Origin: Gammaproteobacteria bacterium MOLA455
GTDB taxonomy: Bacteria; Pseudomonadota; Gammaproteobacteria; Pseudomonadales; Porticoccaceae
Length of the DNA: 64,000 bases
Direction of reading: 5' to 3'
NCBI GenBank assembly: GCA_000511875.1
Contig: AZIN01000001.1
Span: forward strand, 813,332-877,331
Shown: positions 16,951 to 26,779 of the stretch, piece by piece
Layout of the letters: each line of letters begins with the position of its first letter
How positions within the stretch are numbered: position 1 is the first letter of the stretch
The notes under the pieces: model-generated
The model's input: the letters and a program-made list of their open reading frames with translations, nothing else
Told to the model about the DNA's origin: nothing
Database searches by the model: none
Program-made: the position numbers and the translations under genes

Positions 16951-17898
16951 CTAAGTTGCTAAGCCGCTCTGAAACTCTCGATATGCGTCTGAAAGGCCAA
17001 AGTCGAGCGAAATTGAAGGATTCCATCCTAAACTGTTTAAGGTACTACTATCCATGCATTTTCTTGCCGGACCTTCAGGCTGTGATGGATCCTGGATAAT
17101 AGTTCCCGAGAATCCAATCACTCTTGAAATCAACTTTGCCAGCTCAGCAATAGATATTTCCTCACTACTCCCAACATTGATATGGCTTAGCTGAGACTTT
17201 ATTGATTTAGCGTATAACTTTTCATCTAGGTTCATGATAAATATCGAAGCCCTAGCCATGTCATAAACATGTAAAAATTCACGCTTTACACTACCAGACC
17301 CCCACACAACCACCTCAGACTCATTATTAATCTTAGCTTCATGAAATCTCCTAATTAGACCGGGTATCACATGACTGTTATCAGGATGGTAGTTATCGCC
17401 AGGGCCATATAGATTAGTCGGCATCACACTCCGATAGTCTGTTCCATATTGCCGATTGAAACTCTCACACATTTTAATACCAGCAATTTTAGCTATTGCG
17501 TAAGGCTCATTTGTTGGTTCTAGATAACCTGTCAACAGCTCCGCCTCCACCATCGGCTGTTTAGCCATTTTAGGATAAATGCAAGACGAACCTAAGAACA
17601 GTAATTTTGAAACGCCAGATTTATATGCGGAGTATATTACGTTACTTTGGATCATTAAGTTCTGGTAAATAAATTCCGCAGGGTATTCATTGTTGGCACG
17701 AATACCTCCGACTTTAGCTGCAGCCAAATAGACTTGATCGAATCTTTCTTTTTTGAAAAATTCACTGACATTATCTTGGTTAAGAAGATCAAGTTCATTT
17801 CGCGAGGCGGTGATTACGTTAATATTTTCTTGTGCTAGCTGGCGGCATAAAGCTGATCCTACCATTCCATTATGGCCAGCAACGAATATCTTACTCAT
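16951..17898 (-). CDS. fcl: GDP-L-fucose synthase
   Basis: Converts GDP-4-keto-6-deoxy-mannose to GDP-L-fucose by 3,5-epimerisation and NADPH reduction. The 315-residue protein has the cofactor site [10 protein letters not shown] (8-17), the Ser-Tyr-Lys set with GSSCIYP and YAIAKIAG, and the very characteristic [18 protein letters not shown] segment. The gene follows gmd directly, the usual pairing, so GDP-fucose is a likely component of this glycan. Confidence 0.95.
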   Translation of the reverse strand: MSKIFVAGHNGMVGSALCRQLAQENINVITASRNELDLLNQDNVSEFFKKERFDQVYLAAAKVGGIRANNEYPAEFIYQNLMIQSNVIYSAYKSGVSKLLFLGSSCIYPKMAKQPMVEAELLTGYLEPTNEPYAIAKIAGIKMCESFNRQYGTDYRSVMPTNLYGPGDNYHPDNSHVIPGLIRRFHEAKINNESEVVVWGSGSVKREFLHVYDMARASIFIMNLDEKLYAKSIKSQLSHINVGSSEEISIAELAKLISRVIGFSGTIIQDPSQPEGPARKCMDSSTLNSLGWNPSISLDFGLSDAYREFQSGLAT

Positions 17899-17903
17899 TA
17901 ACT

Positions 17904-19025
17904 TTAGCCCCCTAACTGCGAAGAGATATCGTATCCATGCTCTTTAAGTAGTTTTATCCTTTTTGCCTCTTTTAGGTCCGTTCGAACCATATCGGCGCAC
18001 ATATCTTGAGCAGTGATTTCTGGAATCCAACCTAATTTATTTTTTGCTTTTGTTGGGTCACCCAGCAAAGTTTCTACCTCTGCGGGCCTGAAATATCGAG
18101 GATCAACTCTAATAATTACATCTCCTACTTTGAGCCCAGGAGCGTTATCGCCAACTATTTTGGTCACTATAACTTCCTCTCTTTTACCCTCACCCTTAAA
18201 CTCAAGGTCCACACCTAGCTCAGCCGCTGACCATTGAATAAACTGGCGCACTGAGTACTGGGTGCCTGTGGCTATGACAAAGTCTTCAGGAGTATCTTGC
18301 TGAAGCATCATCCATTGCATTCTGACATAGTCTTTTGCATGCCCCCAATCACGGAGTGCATCCATATTACCCATGTACAAACAGCTTTCTAAACCCTGAG
18401 CGATATTACTAAGGCCACGAGTGATTTTTCTTGTAACGAAGGTCTCCCCTCTGCGAGGGGATTCATGATTAAACAAAATACCGTTGCAGGCGTACATGCC
18501 ATAAGACTCTCGATAGTTTACTGTTATCCAGTATGCGTATAGCTTCGCAACAGCATAGGGAGATCTCGGGTAAAAGGGAGTAGTTTCTTTTTGGGGCGTC
18601 TCCTGAACCAAACCATAAAGCTCAGAAGTAGAAGCCTGATAAAATTTGGTTTTCTTTTCTAGACGTAAAAACCGGATTGCTTCTAATAGTCTAAGAGCAC
18701 CTATAGCATCAACATCGGCAGTATACTCTGGGGAATCAAAGCTTACTGCCACATGTGACTGAGCACCAAGATTATAGACTTCATCCGGCTGAACTTCCGA
18801 TAAAATGCGAGTAAGGTTAGATGAATCTGTCAGATCACCATAATGAAGAACAAAGTTCTGATCATTGATGTGTGGATCCTCATAAATATGATCAATTCTC
18901 TGAGTATTTAGGGAGGATGCTCGGCGCTTTATTCCGTGCACCTGGTAGCCTTTCTCTAACAACAACTCTGCCAAATAAGATCCATCCTGACCTGTAATAC
19001 CAGTAATAAGTGCTTTCTTTTGCAT
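17904..19025 (-). CDS. gmd: GDP-mannose 4,6-dehydratase
   Basis: Makes GDP-4-keto-6-deoxy-D-mannose from GDP-mannose. It is an extended SDR of 373 residues with [17 protein letters not shown] at the N-terminus, [11 protein letters not shown], the YRESYGM and [12 protein letters not shown] (Tyr-x-x-x-Lys) blocks, and [18 protein letters not shown]. The ATG at 19025 follows a GGAGAG ribosome site; in-frame codons further upstream lack one. The stop is six bases before fcl. Confidence 0.96.
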   Translation of the reverse strand: MQKKALITGITGQDGSYLAELLLEKGYQVHGIKRRASSLNTQRIDHIYEDPHINDQNFVLHYGDLTDSSNLTRILSEVQPDEVYNLGAQSHVAVSFDSPEYTADVDAIGALRLLEAIRFLRLEKKTKFYQASTSELYGLVQETPQKETTPFYPRSPYAVAKLYAYWITVNYRESYGMYACNGILFNHESPRRGETFVTRKITRGLSNIAQGLESCLYMGNMDALRDWGHAKDYVRMQWMMLQQDTPEDFVIATGTQYSVRQFIQWSAAELGVDLEFKGEGKREEVIVTKIVGDNAPGLKVGDVIIRVDPRYFRPAEVETLLGDPTKAKNKLGWIPEITAQDMCADMVRTDLKEAKRIKLLKEHGYDISSQLGG

Positions 19026-19086
19026 AAAATCACTCTCCATTTCCTGCTGCATACTTCACCATGCCAATTATTAATTTAAACTGCTT

Positions 19087-20490
19087 TTATTTGTCTACTC
19101 GGCCATAGATGTCATCCAAGCGGACAATATCATCTTCTCCAAGATATGACCCAGACTGGACTTCTATCAACTCTAGAGGTACCTTGCCTGGATTTTCCAA
19201 CGCATGAACTACGCCCAACGGAATATAGGTTGATTCATTTTCAGACAATATGAAAACCTTCTCGCCATTGGTGACTTTCGCGGTGCCGGACACTACGATC
19301 CAATGTTCTGCTCGGTGATGATGCATTTGGACACTTAATTTGGCGCCGGGGTTTACGGTTATTCGCTTGACCTGATATCGATCACCATTATCGATTGAAT
19401 CATACTTTCCCCAAGGCCGATAAACTTCCCGGTGGTTTTTCCACTCGGTTCTTGCTTCACTCTTTATTTTATCGGTTATGACTTTTACATTCTGCACACT
19501 ATCTTTTTGGGCTACCAGCAATACATCTTTGGTCGACACAATTACTAGATCATCTACACCAATCGCCGCAACTAACTTTCCATCCGTTCTTACATAGGAA
19601 TTATTAGCCTCGTGGAGCATAACGTCTCCGTGTGTGGTGTTGCCATTATCGTCTTTTTGACTGATGTCCCACAAAGATGACCATGACCCTATATCGCTCC
19701 AACCAGCATCCATCGGGACAACAACCGCATCCTCCGTTTTTTCCATAACAGCATAATCAATAGAATCACTTGGGCATGCATCAAAGGCCAGTTCATTGAC
19801 CCTTAAAAAATCATTATCTTGTGAGGTGCCTTCCATTGATAACTGACAAGCCTCATAAATATCTGGACGGTGCTTCTTAAGCTCCTCCAAGTAGCGGCTA
19901 GCCTTAAAGAGAAACATACCACTGTTCCAGAGGTAGTCACCTGATTCAAGGTACTCTTTTGCTACTTCAATAGAGGGTTTTTCGACAAACACGTCGACAG
20001 CAAATCCAGGACCCTGAGATTTACCCTTCTTTATATACCCATAACCTGCATGCGGCTCATGGACTACTATACCGAAGGTGACTAGCTTTCCCGATTCCGC
20101 TAAAGGGATTGAATTCGTTACCGTCTTGATGAATGCCGCTTCATCTTGAATCGCATGATCAGCCGCCAGAACCAACAACAAAGGGTCCTCACCCTCTGGC
20201 GATGAAAGTGCGGCAAGTGCGATTGCCGGCCCAGTATTACGGCCCACAGGCTCTAATATAATTGAGCCTAACCTGTCAATTTCACGAAGCTGCTCTGCCA
20301 CAAAGAAGCGGTGTTCCTCATTACATATTGTGACTGAGGACTGGATATCCAAACCATCAAGCCGCTTAAGCGTCTCCTGCAGCATGGTGTCGTCACTATG
20401 CAGACCTAAGAATTGCTTAGGGTGTGCGGCTCGAGATAGAGGCCAAAGGCGCGTGCCTGAACCACCCGCCATAATCACGGCTTTAATCAT
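19087..20490 (-). CDS. manC: Mannose-1-phosphate guanylyltransferase / mannose-6-phosphate isomerase
   Basis: A bifunctional 467-residue enzyme. The N-terminal nucleotidyltransferase domain has [12 protein letters not shown] and PKQFLGL (about 9-30) and FVEKPS. The C-terminal cupin (about 360-460), with [20 protein letters not shown], carries the type II phosphomannose isomerase metal site. It supplies GDP-mannose to Gmd. It overlaps the upstream gmm gene by eight bases, so the two are one transcript. Confidence 0.95.
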   Translation of the reverse strand: MIKAVIMAGGSGTRLWPLSRAAHPKQFLGLHSDDTMLQETLKRLDGLDIQSSVTICNEEHRFFVAEQLREIDRLGSIILEPVGRNTGPAIALAALSSPEGEDPLLLVLAADHAIQDEAAFIKTVTNSIPLAESGKLVTFGIVVHEPHAGYGYIKKGKSQGPGFAVDVFVEKPSIEVAKEYLESGDYLWNSGMFLFKASRYLEELKKHRPDIYEACQLSMEGTSQDNDFLRVNELAFDACPSDSIDYAVMEKTEDAVVVPMDAGWSDIGSWSSLWDISQKDDNGNTTHGDVMLHEANNSYVRTDGKLVAAIGVDDLVIVSTKDVLLVAQKDSVQNVKVITDKIKSEARTEWKNHREVYRPWGKYDSIDNGDRYQVKRITVNPGAKLSVQMHHHRAEHWIVVSGTAKVTNGEKVFILSENESTYIPLGVVHALENPGKVPLELIEVQSGSYLGEDDIVRLDDIYGRVDK

Positions 20491-20962
20491 GTGTATCTCC
20501 TATCTTATTCAACAGCCAGGTCGCATAGTTGTGCATGTAAGGATGGAATTTTTTATCACTAGACACCACTGCCAGATCAAACCACTTAAATTCAGCATGC
20601 TGATCATCCAAGGTTATTTGAGGTTTAGATTGAAACCGCACATGGTGGGGCAGGTTCACATAATGAGTTGATGTGTGCTGATCAATGGCACTATTGCTAT
20701 AAAAATGATCCCACATGCCCATCAAACCAAAATCCTGTGCCGCAATGCCACTTAACCCTAATTCCACTTTAGCAATCCTAAGCAATGCGCCCTGCCAGGT
20801 TTCATTTTTATGGATTCGACCGCCTGGCGTAAACCACTCACCCTTCAGGGGCTCGTTAGTGCGCTTACACAACAATACTTGACCATCCCACACGATACAG
20901 AGATCTATCGAGACAAGCGGTGTATTTTTAATTACTGTTTTAAAGATTTCTTTTTCTAACAT
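20483..20962 (-). CDS. gmm: GDP-mannose mannosyl hydrolase (Nudix)
   Basis: A Nudix-family enzyme of about 160 residues. It has a modified Nudix box beginning [18 protein letters not shown] and ending KVELG, in which the usual glutamates are partly replaced, as is normal for WcaH/Gmm. These enzymes cleave GDP-mannose (and GDP-glucose) with inversion. The ATG at 20962 is preferred over a TTG two codons earlier. It sits between ugd and manC, matching colanic-acid-type loci. Confidence 0.85.
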   Translation of the reverse strand: MLEKEIFKTVIKNTPLVSIDLCIVWDGQVLLCKRTNEPLKGEWFTPGGRIHKNETWQGALLRIAKVELGLSGIAAQDFGLMGMWDHFYSNSAIDQHTSTHYVNLPHHVRFQSKPQITLDDQHAEFKWFDLAVVSSDKKFHPYMHNYATWLLNKIGDTHD

Positions 20963-20989
20963 AATCAATTCTTAAAGAAAAAATCTAAA

Positions 20990-22168
20990 TTAGTTATCTC
21001 CAAATAGGTCTCTTGAGAAGCACTTTGAATCAACATCTCTCAAACAATCAGCCTTGCGGTTCGCAACAATCACATCACACATCTTTTTAAAATCATCTAA
21101 ATCTTTGATAACTGTTGAACCAAAAAAATCACTTAAATCAAGCTCTGGCTCATATACCACAATCTCTATACCCTTTACCTTCATCCTCTTCATGATCCCT
21201 TGAACGGCAGAGGATCTAAAGTTATCGCTACCCTCTTTCATAACTAAGCGATAAAACCCAACTGTTTTTGGCTTTAACTTTAGTATTTCATCGGCAATAA
21301 AATCTTTTCGAGTCGTGTTTGACGACACAATCGCCTGGATCAATGTCTGCGGCACCTGATCATAGTTTGCCAGAAGCTGCTTGGTATCCTTTGGAAGGCA
21401 GTAACCACCGTACCCAAAAGATGGGTTGTTGTACCCATCGCCTATGCGCTCATCAAGGCACACGCCATTAATAATGCCCTTAGCATCTAGGTCATGGGCC
21501 AGCGCATAGGAATCCAGCTCATTAAAAAACGATACACGCATGGCAAGGTAGGTGTTAGCAAAGAGCTTAACTGCTTCAGCTTCCGTTGAGCGGATAAAGA
21601 GTGTTTCTATATCCTGTTTTTTAGCACCTTCAACTAAAAGGTTAGCAAACGCTCTACCCGCCTCAAGTTGACTTCCCACAATAATGCGTGATGGATACAA
21701 GTTATCCTTTAGTGCCTGACCCTCTCGCAAGAACTCGGGCGAGAAAATTACACGGTCTGTGTTGTGCTTCTCTTGCAATGATTTTGTATGCCCCACAGGG
21801 ATGGTCGACTTGATTACCACCAATGCATCTGAATTTAACTCTAGAGCATCTTTAACAACACTATCAACCGAGCTGGTATCAAAGCGGTTGGTATCAGGGT
21901 CATAGTTGGTGGGCGTTGCCACCACCAAAAAGCTAGCCCCCTTATAGGCAGCCTGCTTATCTAGGGTTGCCGTTAGGCTAAGCTCTTTATCGGCTAAAAA
22001 GGCCTCAATCTCGGCATCAGCCACGGTGGACTGTTTGTTATTGACCTTTTCAACTCGTGAAGCGTCTACGTCAAGCACTACCACATCGTTGTGCTGGGAA
22101 AGTAGCACTGCAAGTGACATGCCCACGTAGCCAGAACCCACAACCGTAATTTTTGTTTTGATTGCCAA
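20990..22168 (-). CDS. ugd: UDP-glucose 6-dehydrogenase
   Basis: Oxidises UDP-glucose to UDP-glucuronate. It is a 392-residue protein, the length of the short enterobacterial Ugd. The Rossmann motif VVGSGYVGMSLAVLL is at the N-terminus, the catalytic cysteine lies in FGYGGYCLPKDTKQL (about 252-266), and PEFLREGQA is present. The start is a TTG at 22168 with a good AGAGG ribosome site seven bases upstream; no ATG fits. It is the first gene of the long minus-strand nucleotide-sugar block. Confidence 0.92.
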   Translation of the reverse strand: MAIKTKITVVGSGYVGMSLAVLLSQHNDVVVLDVDASRVEKVNNKQSTVADAEIEAFLADKELSLTATLDKQAAYKGASFLVVATPTNYDPDTNRFDTSSVDSVVKDALELNSDALVVIKSTIPVGHTKSLQEKHNTDRVIFSPEFLREGQALKDNLYPSRIIVGSQLEAGRAFANLLVEGAKKQDIETLFIRSTEAEAVKLFANTYLAMRVSFFNELDSYALAHDLDAKGIINGVCLDERIGDGYNNPSFGYGGYCLPKDTKQLLANYDQVPQTLIQAIVSSNTTRKDFIADEILKLKPKTVGFYRLVMKEGSDNFRSSAVQGIMKRMKVKGIEIVVYEPELDLSDFFGSTVIKDLDDFKKMCDVIVANRKADCLRDVDSKCFSRDLFGDN

Positions 22169-22280
22169 ATTTAGACCTCTAGTTTGATTTATTTTTAGAA
22201 TTTATAACTGATTGTTTTTTCTTTTTTATAGACTCCAGAGACTCTGAAAACTACCCTTTAAAATGCGATAATAGCCTTTA

Positions 22281-23000
22281 TCATTCCCTAGGCACTCCAT
22301 CCGCTATAAAGCTTTTCACTTTACTAATATTCTGCCAAAGAAGCGCCCGAGGGACTGAAACATCCATAGCTTTCATACAACGCTCAAGCGGACCGTTCGC
22401 CTCACCTAACCTATCAATCACCTTGGTAAGATCTTTTAAGATGGTCTCACCATAGGCTTCTTTAGATTTCGTGGCCGCCTCGACAAATTCTGTCTTGCTA
22501 AGATTAAGCATGGCAAGGTCTATTACATCCCTGCAATGCATTCCCATATCCAGGCCTCGATCAGAATTGGCGAGTAGCTTACTTGCAGCCATATCTAACC
22601 TAGTTAAGGTGGCGACGCCTAAAATGCTATCTTTCTTTCGTGGTTTTGCTAGCGCAATCCGCCCCTCAAGGACAATCTCAAACTTAATCGGCTTTCCTTG
22701 GACAAATACTTTGGTTCGGATACCGTACTGATCACTGCGAATATCCGACGCTTGAAGCTGGCCGGCATCGGTACTTCTCATTAGCGCTTGAAGGCCCTGC
22801 TCACGGACTAGATTGCGCAGATGTCGATATGAGGCCAAGTCCGACACCAAAAAATCCATATCAACCGATTCGCGGTACTCACCATATCGCAGGGCGATCG
22901 CCGTGCCCCCAGCAAAAAGACAGTTGTGCTGCTTCAGTGAATCCGCATCCAGCGACTCAAGTACTTTTGCTATTCGTTGGTGATGTGGACGAATAAACAT
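22281..23000 (-). CDS. AbiEii/AbiGii-type nucleotidyltransferase (toxin-like)
   Basis: A 239-residue nucleotidyltransferase of the AbiEii/AbiGii family. The active-site pattern GGTAIALRYGEYRESVDMDFLV (about 31-52, here described in two parts: Gly-Gly-Thr then Asp-Met-Asp) is complete, so the enzyme is likely active. Its ATG overlaps the stop of the HTH partner (TAATG). Family members act as type IV-like toxins or abortive-infection factors, some by modifying tRNA. The pair interrupts two glycan-gene blocks, consistent with a mobile cassette. Confidence 0.82.
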   Translation of the reverse strand: MFIRPHHQRIAKVLESLDADSLKQHNCLFAGGTAIALRYGEYRESVDMDFLVSDLASYRHLRNLVREQGLQALMRSTDAGQLQASDIRSDQYGIRTKVFVQGKPIKFEIVLEGRIALAKPRKKDSILGVATLTRLDMAASKLLANSDRGLDMGMHCRDVIDLAMLNLSKTEFVEAATKSKEAYGETILKDLTKVIDRLGEANGPLERCMKAMDVSVPRALLWQNISKVKSFIADGVPRE

Positions 23001-23482
23001 TAAGACACCGCTCCCTCAAACACTACTCCAAGCAGCTCTATAAGCTTCTGCTCACTGTCACTGAGGTTTTTACGATCCAAGAAGCGCTTGTTACGCTCAT
23101 AGATCGAGTGAGCTTCAACAGGAGATAACTCATCGACTCCCTGCACATGCCATGCAAGCTCTTTTAACTGGGGGTAGTCATCTAACAGGATACGAACAGG
23201 TAACTGGCCCACCATGCTCCTCCTTGAATCACACCCTGCATTGCCCTTTTTAGAAAGATGGAATTTCAGATCTAAAGCGCTGATGACATTTAGGTAGGCA
23301 CCCATGCTCACGGTGGACTCCCCCTTCTCAATACGGTGCAGTGTCACCCGAGATATGCCCGCTGCCTCAGCGGCTGCATTTGCCGTAATCTTGAATGACT
23401 TACGGTGCTGCATTATAAACTGCCCTATATGGGCGAGCTGACTAACCGCGTCATCTGATATTTTTTCTATTGTTTTCTTCAT
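23000..23482 (-). CDS. HTH (XRE) partner/antitoxin of the nucleotidyltransferase
   Basis: A 160-residue protein with an XRE helix-turn-helix at about 25-80 (ITANAAAEAAGISRVTLHR then IEKGESTVSMGAYLNV) and a C-terminal part of no clear family. It is translationally coupled to the nucleotidyltransferase. Its promoter is bracketed by a 14-bp inverted repeat, which suggests autoregulation. It is not the wHTH AbiEi fold as far as can be seen, so this is a variant HTH-NTase pair. Confidence 0.75.
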   Translation of the reverse strand: MKKTIEKISDDAVSQLAHIGQFIMQHRKSFKITANAAAEAAGISRVTLHRIEKGESTVSMGAYLNVISALDLKFHLSKKGNAGCDSRRSMVGQLPVRILLDDYPQLKELAWHVQGVDELSPVEAHSIYERNKRFLDRKNLSDSEQKLIELLGVVFEGAVS

Positions 23483-23483
23483 A

Positions 23484-23533
23484 ATGTTTCATATAATATA
23501 CATACACTTAGATATGTCAATTATATGAAACAT
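23484..23533 (-). promoter_or_regulatory. Operator-bracketed promoter of the HTH-nucleotidyltransferase pair
   Basis: ATGTTTCATATAAT at 23484-23497 and its exact reverse complement at 23520-23533 form a 14-bp inverted repeat. Between and overlapping them on the minus strand are TTGACA (23520-23515) and TATTAT (23498-23493), spaced by 16 bases. Transcription would start within a few bases of the ATG at 23482, so the mRNA may be leaderless or nearly so. Confidence 0.62.
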
Positions 23534-23582
23534 AATAAAGCTTTTACATAGCGCAAGCTTTTACTGTAATTGACAAAAGCCT

Positions 23583-23927
23583 TTATCGCCGACCAGACTT
23601 CCCAGCCACACCACTCACCTCAGCCTTCAGCTGCTCGATCTCTTCCCGCAGCGCCTCATACTCCAATTGCTTTCGAGCGAGAAATCGCACCGTAATATCA
23701 GCCTTTTCGGCAATCCCTTTGGCAGTAAGCAGATAGGCATAACCTAGCTTATGGTCGCTGCGGCGAAAGTTATCTAATTTCACCCAGCCCATATTGACCA
23801 GCGCTTTCAAAACGTAGTGAGCTTTGCCCAGGCTTACGCCTAGCTCAGCGGAGAGTTCCCGCTGGGACAGGTGGGGGTTTTGCTCAAGTAGTTTGAGCGT
23901 TCTGAGTTGAATTTCCTGGCCGGTCAT
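23583..23927 (-). CDS. EPS-associated MarR-type transcriptional regulator
   Basis: A 114-residue winged-helix protein: helix-turn-helix at about 18-45 (LSQRELSAELGVSLGKAHYV), a wing near VNMGWVKLDNFRRSD, and a C-terminal coiled coil (KQLEYEALREEIEQLKAEV). This matches the MarR-family regulators regularly found beside exopolysaccharide loci. It has no sensor domain. It stands just downstream of the WecA/Wzz/Wza group and probably controls one or more of the glycan operons here. Confidence 0.85.
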   Translation of the reverse strand: MTGQEIQLRTLKLLEQNPHLSQRELSAELGVSLGKAHYVLKALVNMGWVKLDNFRRSDHKLGYAYLLTAKGIAEKADITVRFLARKQLEYEALREEIEQLKAEVSGVAGKSGRR

Positions 23928-24018
23928 ATTCTCACAGGTGTGCTTGGATATTTATTGCATGCAGGCTACCGCAGGGGTTTTATAGAAAAACTCCGCGTGG
24001 GTGACATGTTTAAGTCAA

Positions 24019-24041
24019 CAGCGTTCAATGCATGAACGCTG
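24019..24041. promoter_or_regulatory. Palindrome upstream of the EPS regulator
   Basis: CAGCGTTCA, a 5-base centre, then TGAACGCTG: a perfect 9-bp inverted repeat in the 194-bp gap before the regulator gene. On the minus strand it is followed by TTGACT but by no T-run, so an operator is likelier than a terminator. The bound protein is unknown; self-binding by the MarR-type regulator is an obvious guess. Confidence 0.4.
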
Positions 24042-24121
24042 CGGGATGATAGCACAGAGAATTGATCAATGCCTTGTGAAATTAACCATCGAGAAAACGT
24101 TTTTTGAGGCATTCTGGGCCA

Positions 24122-25276
24122 TTATTTTGGGTCTGCATAACGGGTCTTGGGCTGAATTGAGGTTAGGTACGTTAGACTGACAAGATAGAGGGAAATCTCG
24201 GCGACAAAAAAGAGGTACCAAAGGTTACTTTCAGGTGGCAGCACATCCATTAGGTAGGCAAGCAACACCACGCCAGAGGTAGAGCCGCTAATGATCAAGC
24301 CAGTGAAAGAATTTGCCATCACCGCAGAGTTAATCCTTAGCTTTATGAGCTGATGAAGACGGTTGTGAAGATGTCCGTTATCCGCTGAAAATGGCGACCG
24401 GCCGGCTCGCCGGCGGCGAATAACGCTGACTAAAAAGTCTATGCACGGATAACAAAACAGGGCCGCCATAAATCCCGCCGAAAAATTGCCCTCAGCCACG
24501 CCCAGCAAACCGTAACCCAGCAGGATTGCCCCTAGCCCATAGCTCCCGGTGTCGCCTAAAAAGTACCAGCCGGAGATAACATTGAAGATAAAAAAGATGG
24601 TGCAGGCAAAAAGAAGAGCCCCGTCCATTGGTCGCCCATATTCGATAAAAAATACGCCGAAAGAAGCGAGGGCAATTCCTGGCACTAAGCCATTAGCGCC
24701 ATCAGCCATATTGAGTGCATTGATAAACCCTACTGCGAACACCGTCACCAGCGCCCAGCCTAAAACAGGCAGAGCTATCAGAGTATCGATAAGGGGAATC
24801 CCCAGCGAGACAGGTATAAACATCGGTGACAACCAGAATAGCGCCCCCAACACCACAAACTTGGCGCCCAGTCTCAGCATGGGAGTCAAAAAATCTGGCT
24901 TAATGTCTTCTGCGAAGCCTAGCAGACAGCAGAGAAAGATAGCGCACCAGAGATATAAAAGGCCCTCGTCTCTAACTGGGCCAGGAGTATAGGGCGATAT
25001 AAGGGAGAGACCAACAATATAGACAATAACGACAATGGCAATGGCGAAGCCACCCAAGCGTGAGGACTCGGAAGCGCTTATGCCGTGTTTAGCAGACGCA
25101 TCTTTACCCAGTTGACTATTGGCTAGGAGAGCCATTAGCAACATAGCCCCGATGCCCGCAGCGCCATAGGTGAGTCCTGCAAAGACAAACATCAAAATGA
25201 GCTTCTGAGATGTCGACTCACATCTTGCGTTTAAAATATGGCCGATAAATTTAACCCGAGTCTTAGCACTTAACAT
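24122..25276 (-). CDS. WecA/MraY-family sugar-1-phosphate transferase (first copy)
   Basis: A 384-residue polytopic membrane enzyme of the UDP-HexNAc:polyprenol-P HexNAc-1-P transferase family. Signature blocks are KHGISASESSRLGG, NALNMADGANGLVPG (catalytic Asp region) and DNGHLHNRLHQL, the WecA-type histidine motif. About ten membrane helices. It would start lipid-linked oligosaccharide synthesis at the inner membrane. A paralogue lies upstream at 25670. The GAGAG before the ATG serves as ribosome site. Confidence 0.88.
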   Translation of the reverse strand: MLSAKTRVKFIGHILNARCESTSQKLILMFVFAGLTYGAAGIGAMLLMALLANSQLGKDASAKHGISASESSRLGGFAIAIVVIVYIVGLSLISPYTPGPVRDEGLLYLWCAIFLCCLLGFAEDIKPDFLTPMLRLGAKFVVLGALFWLSPMFIPVSLGIPLIDTLIALPVLGWALVTVFAVGFINALNMADGANGLVPGIALASFGVFFIEYGRPMDGALLFACTIFFIFNVISGWYFLGDTGSYGLGAILLGYGLLGVAEGNFSAGFMAALFCYPCIDFLVSVIRRRRAGRSPFSADNGHLHNRLHQLIKLRINSAVMANSFTGLIISGSTSGVVLLAYLMDVLPPESNLWYLFFVAEISLYLVSLTYLTSIQPKTRYADPK

Positions 25277-25310
25277 GGCGCACTCTCATTGCCCCCATAT
25301 TCTAGGGATA

Positions 25311-25580
25311 TTATTCGCTGCCTGTGAGGACACTAGCGTCAGGAGCCAAGAATTTTTCGTTACCCTTCGACAGCACTGTTTGACGGCCGTTGGATACAAT
25401 TTTGGATACTACCCTGTCACCAACGAAGCCTACGGCAAGCACTCGGCGTATCGACCGTTGACTCTCGAGAGCCTCAGTATTGGCGTGCCGATTAAAATCT
25501 TTTACGCTTGAAGACGCACTCTCAAGCACACCAATCCAAACAAAGCCTATGGCAATGATAAAATATACAACAAACCGCAT
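25311..25580 (-). CDS. Small secreted or membrane-anchored hypothetical protein
   Basis: An 89-residue frame in the gap between the two WecA-like genes. It begins with one hydrophobic helix (RFVVYFIIAIGFVWIGVL) that could be a signal peptide or anchor; the rest is polar with no recognised domain. An AAGGTG ribosome site lies seven bases before the ATG, which supports translation. Exopolysaccharide loci often contain small exported proteins, but no family could be named. It could also be a chance frame. Confidence 0.42.
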   Translation of the reverse strand: MRFVVYFIIAIGFVWIGVLESASSSVKDFNRHANTEALESQRSIRRVLAVGFVGDRVVSKIVSNGRQTVLSKGNEKFLAPDASVLTGSE

Positions 25581-25669
25581 CTACAACACCTTAAAGAGCC
25601 CGCACCTCTTCAGTAAAAACTCTCTCACCAACCATTCTATTCACTATAGCATAGCGCTATTTAACCCTG

Positions 25670-26779
25670 TTAATGCTTTGTCAACCGGCCTAGCTGAAAA
25701 TACACCAGTCCATAAAGCACAGATTGGGCTAAAAAAACCATCAGCCAGCGCTCATCAAGCGCCGTTAACCAACCAAAATAATATAAAAAGACAGAGAGTC
25801 CCGAGCTTGCCATAGTGATAGCAACCCCAGTGACGGCATTGGGCAATCCAGCCCCCTTTAGATACCGTCGCAGAAATCCATGCAGGCGATTATGTAAGTG
25901 ATGGTTGTCAGGAAGAAACATCGACTTCCCGCTAAGAGCTCGTCGGCCTATGCTAACCACCATCTCCAAACAGGGGTACGAAAGCGTCGCCGCCAACAGC
26001 CATGGCGATGCTTCACCCTCGCTGACCATGAACAGCCCTCCCAAACTCAGCAAACATGCGACAGTGTAGGACCCTGCGTCACCCAGAAAAAGTCGCCCTG
26101 ACACTAGATTGAAGATCAAAAACATACCGAACCCAATCACCAAGTAACTCCACACTGGGGAGCTGTTTAAAAGACTGAATAAGAAAAATGACAGCAAAGC
26201 AATACCCGGCACCAGACCATTTGCCCCATCAGCCATATTAATGGCATTTAAAAAACCAACACAGAAGATAATGGTCAATACCAACCCGACCAGGGGAATA
26301 GACATCACATAATCTACGGGAGCAATTCCCAATGAGGAGGGTATTAACGCCGGCAATCCGACCAATACAATTGCATAGACTAAGGAGAGAGTCACCAGCC
26401 GAAATCTCGGCCGCAGGCCGCCAATGGATAAATCATCCCAAAGACCGAGAGAGAAGCAAGATGCCACCAGGAACATAGAGAAGTAGCGAACTGGAGCGTC
26501 TTTAAATAAAACTGCGCCAGGGCTTAAATACTCAGAGAATGCCATCAAAGTGCAGGTTATGACAACCACTGCGACCCCGCCAAGGCGAGACGATGGCCTC
26601 GTTGAAATACCGTGTTTAGCTGTGGCGTCTGGAGCGTAACTCTGCCCCATTAACCACTGCATAAACAGCATTCCCAGTATACCGGCCAAACCAAAATAGA
26701 TAGCTGCGAACACCAATATAACAAAGAGCTTGCGCCCTTCTCTCTGTGAGAACGAAGAAGCGCTCACAACCACGTCCAT
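25670..26779 (-). CDS. WecA/MraY-family sugar-1-phosphate transferase (second copy)
   Basis: A 369-residue polytopic enzyme clearly paralogous to the gene at 24122: both have ATAKHGIS or equivalent, NAxNMADGANGLVPG and DNxHLHNRLH. All the diagnostic residues are present, so it is probably active. The start immediately follows the Wzz stop. Tandem copies may act on different UDP-sugars or on two glycans. It is known that some EPS loci carry one such enzyme as the initiating transferase; two in a row is less usual. Confidence 0.88.
   Translation of the reverse strand: MDVVVSASSFSQREGRKLFVILVFAAIYFGLAGILGMLFMQWLMGQSYAPDATAKHGISTRPSSRLGGVAVVVITCTLMAFSEYLSPGAVLFKDAPVRYFSMFLVASCFSLGLWDDLSIGGLRPRFRLVTLSLVYAIVLVGLPALIPSSLGIAPVDYVMSIPLVGLVLTIIFCVGFLNAINMADGANGLVPGIALLSFFLFSLLNSSPVWSYLVIGFGMFLIFNLVSGRLFLGDAGSYTVACLLSLGGLFMVSEGEASPWLLAATLSYPCLEMVVSIGRRALSGKSMFLPDNHHLHNRLHGFLRRYLKGAGLPNAVTGVAITMASSGLSVFLYYFGWLTALDERWLMVFLAQSVLYGLVYFQLGRLTKH

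Noticed and set aside
24549-24992. 147-residue plus-strand frame opposite the first WecA-like gene
   Set aside because: Antisense shadow of a membrane protein with no family features.
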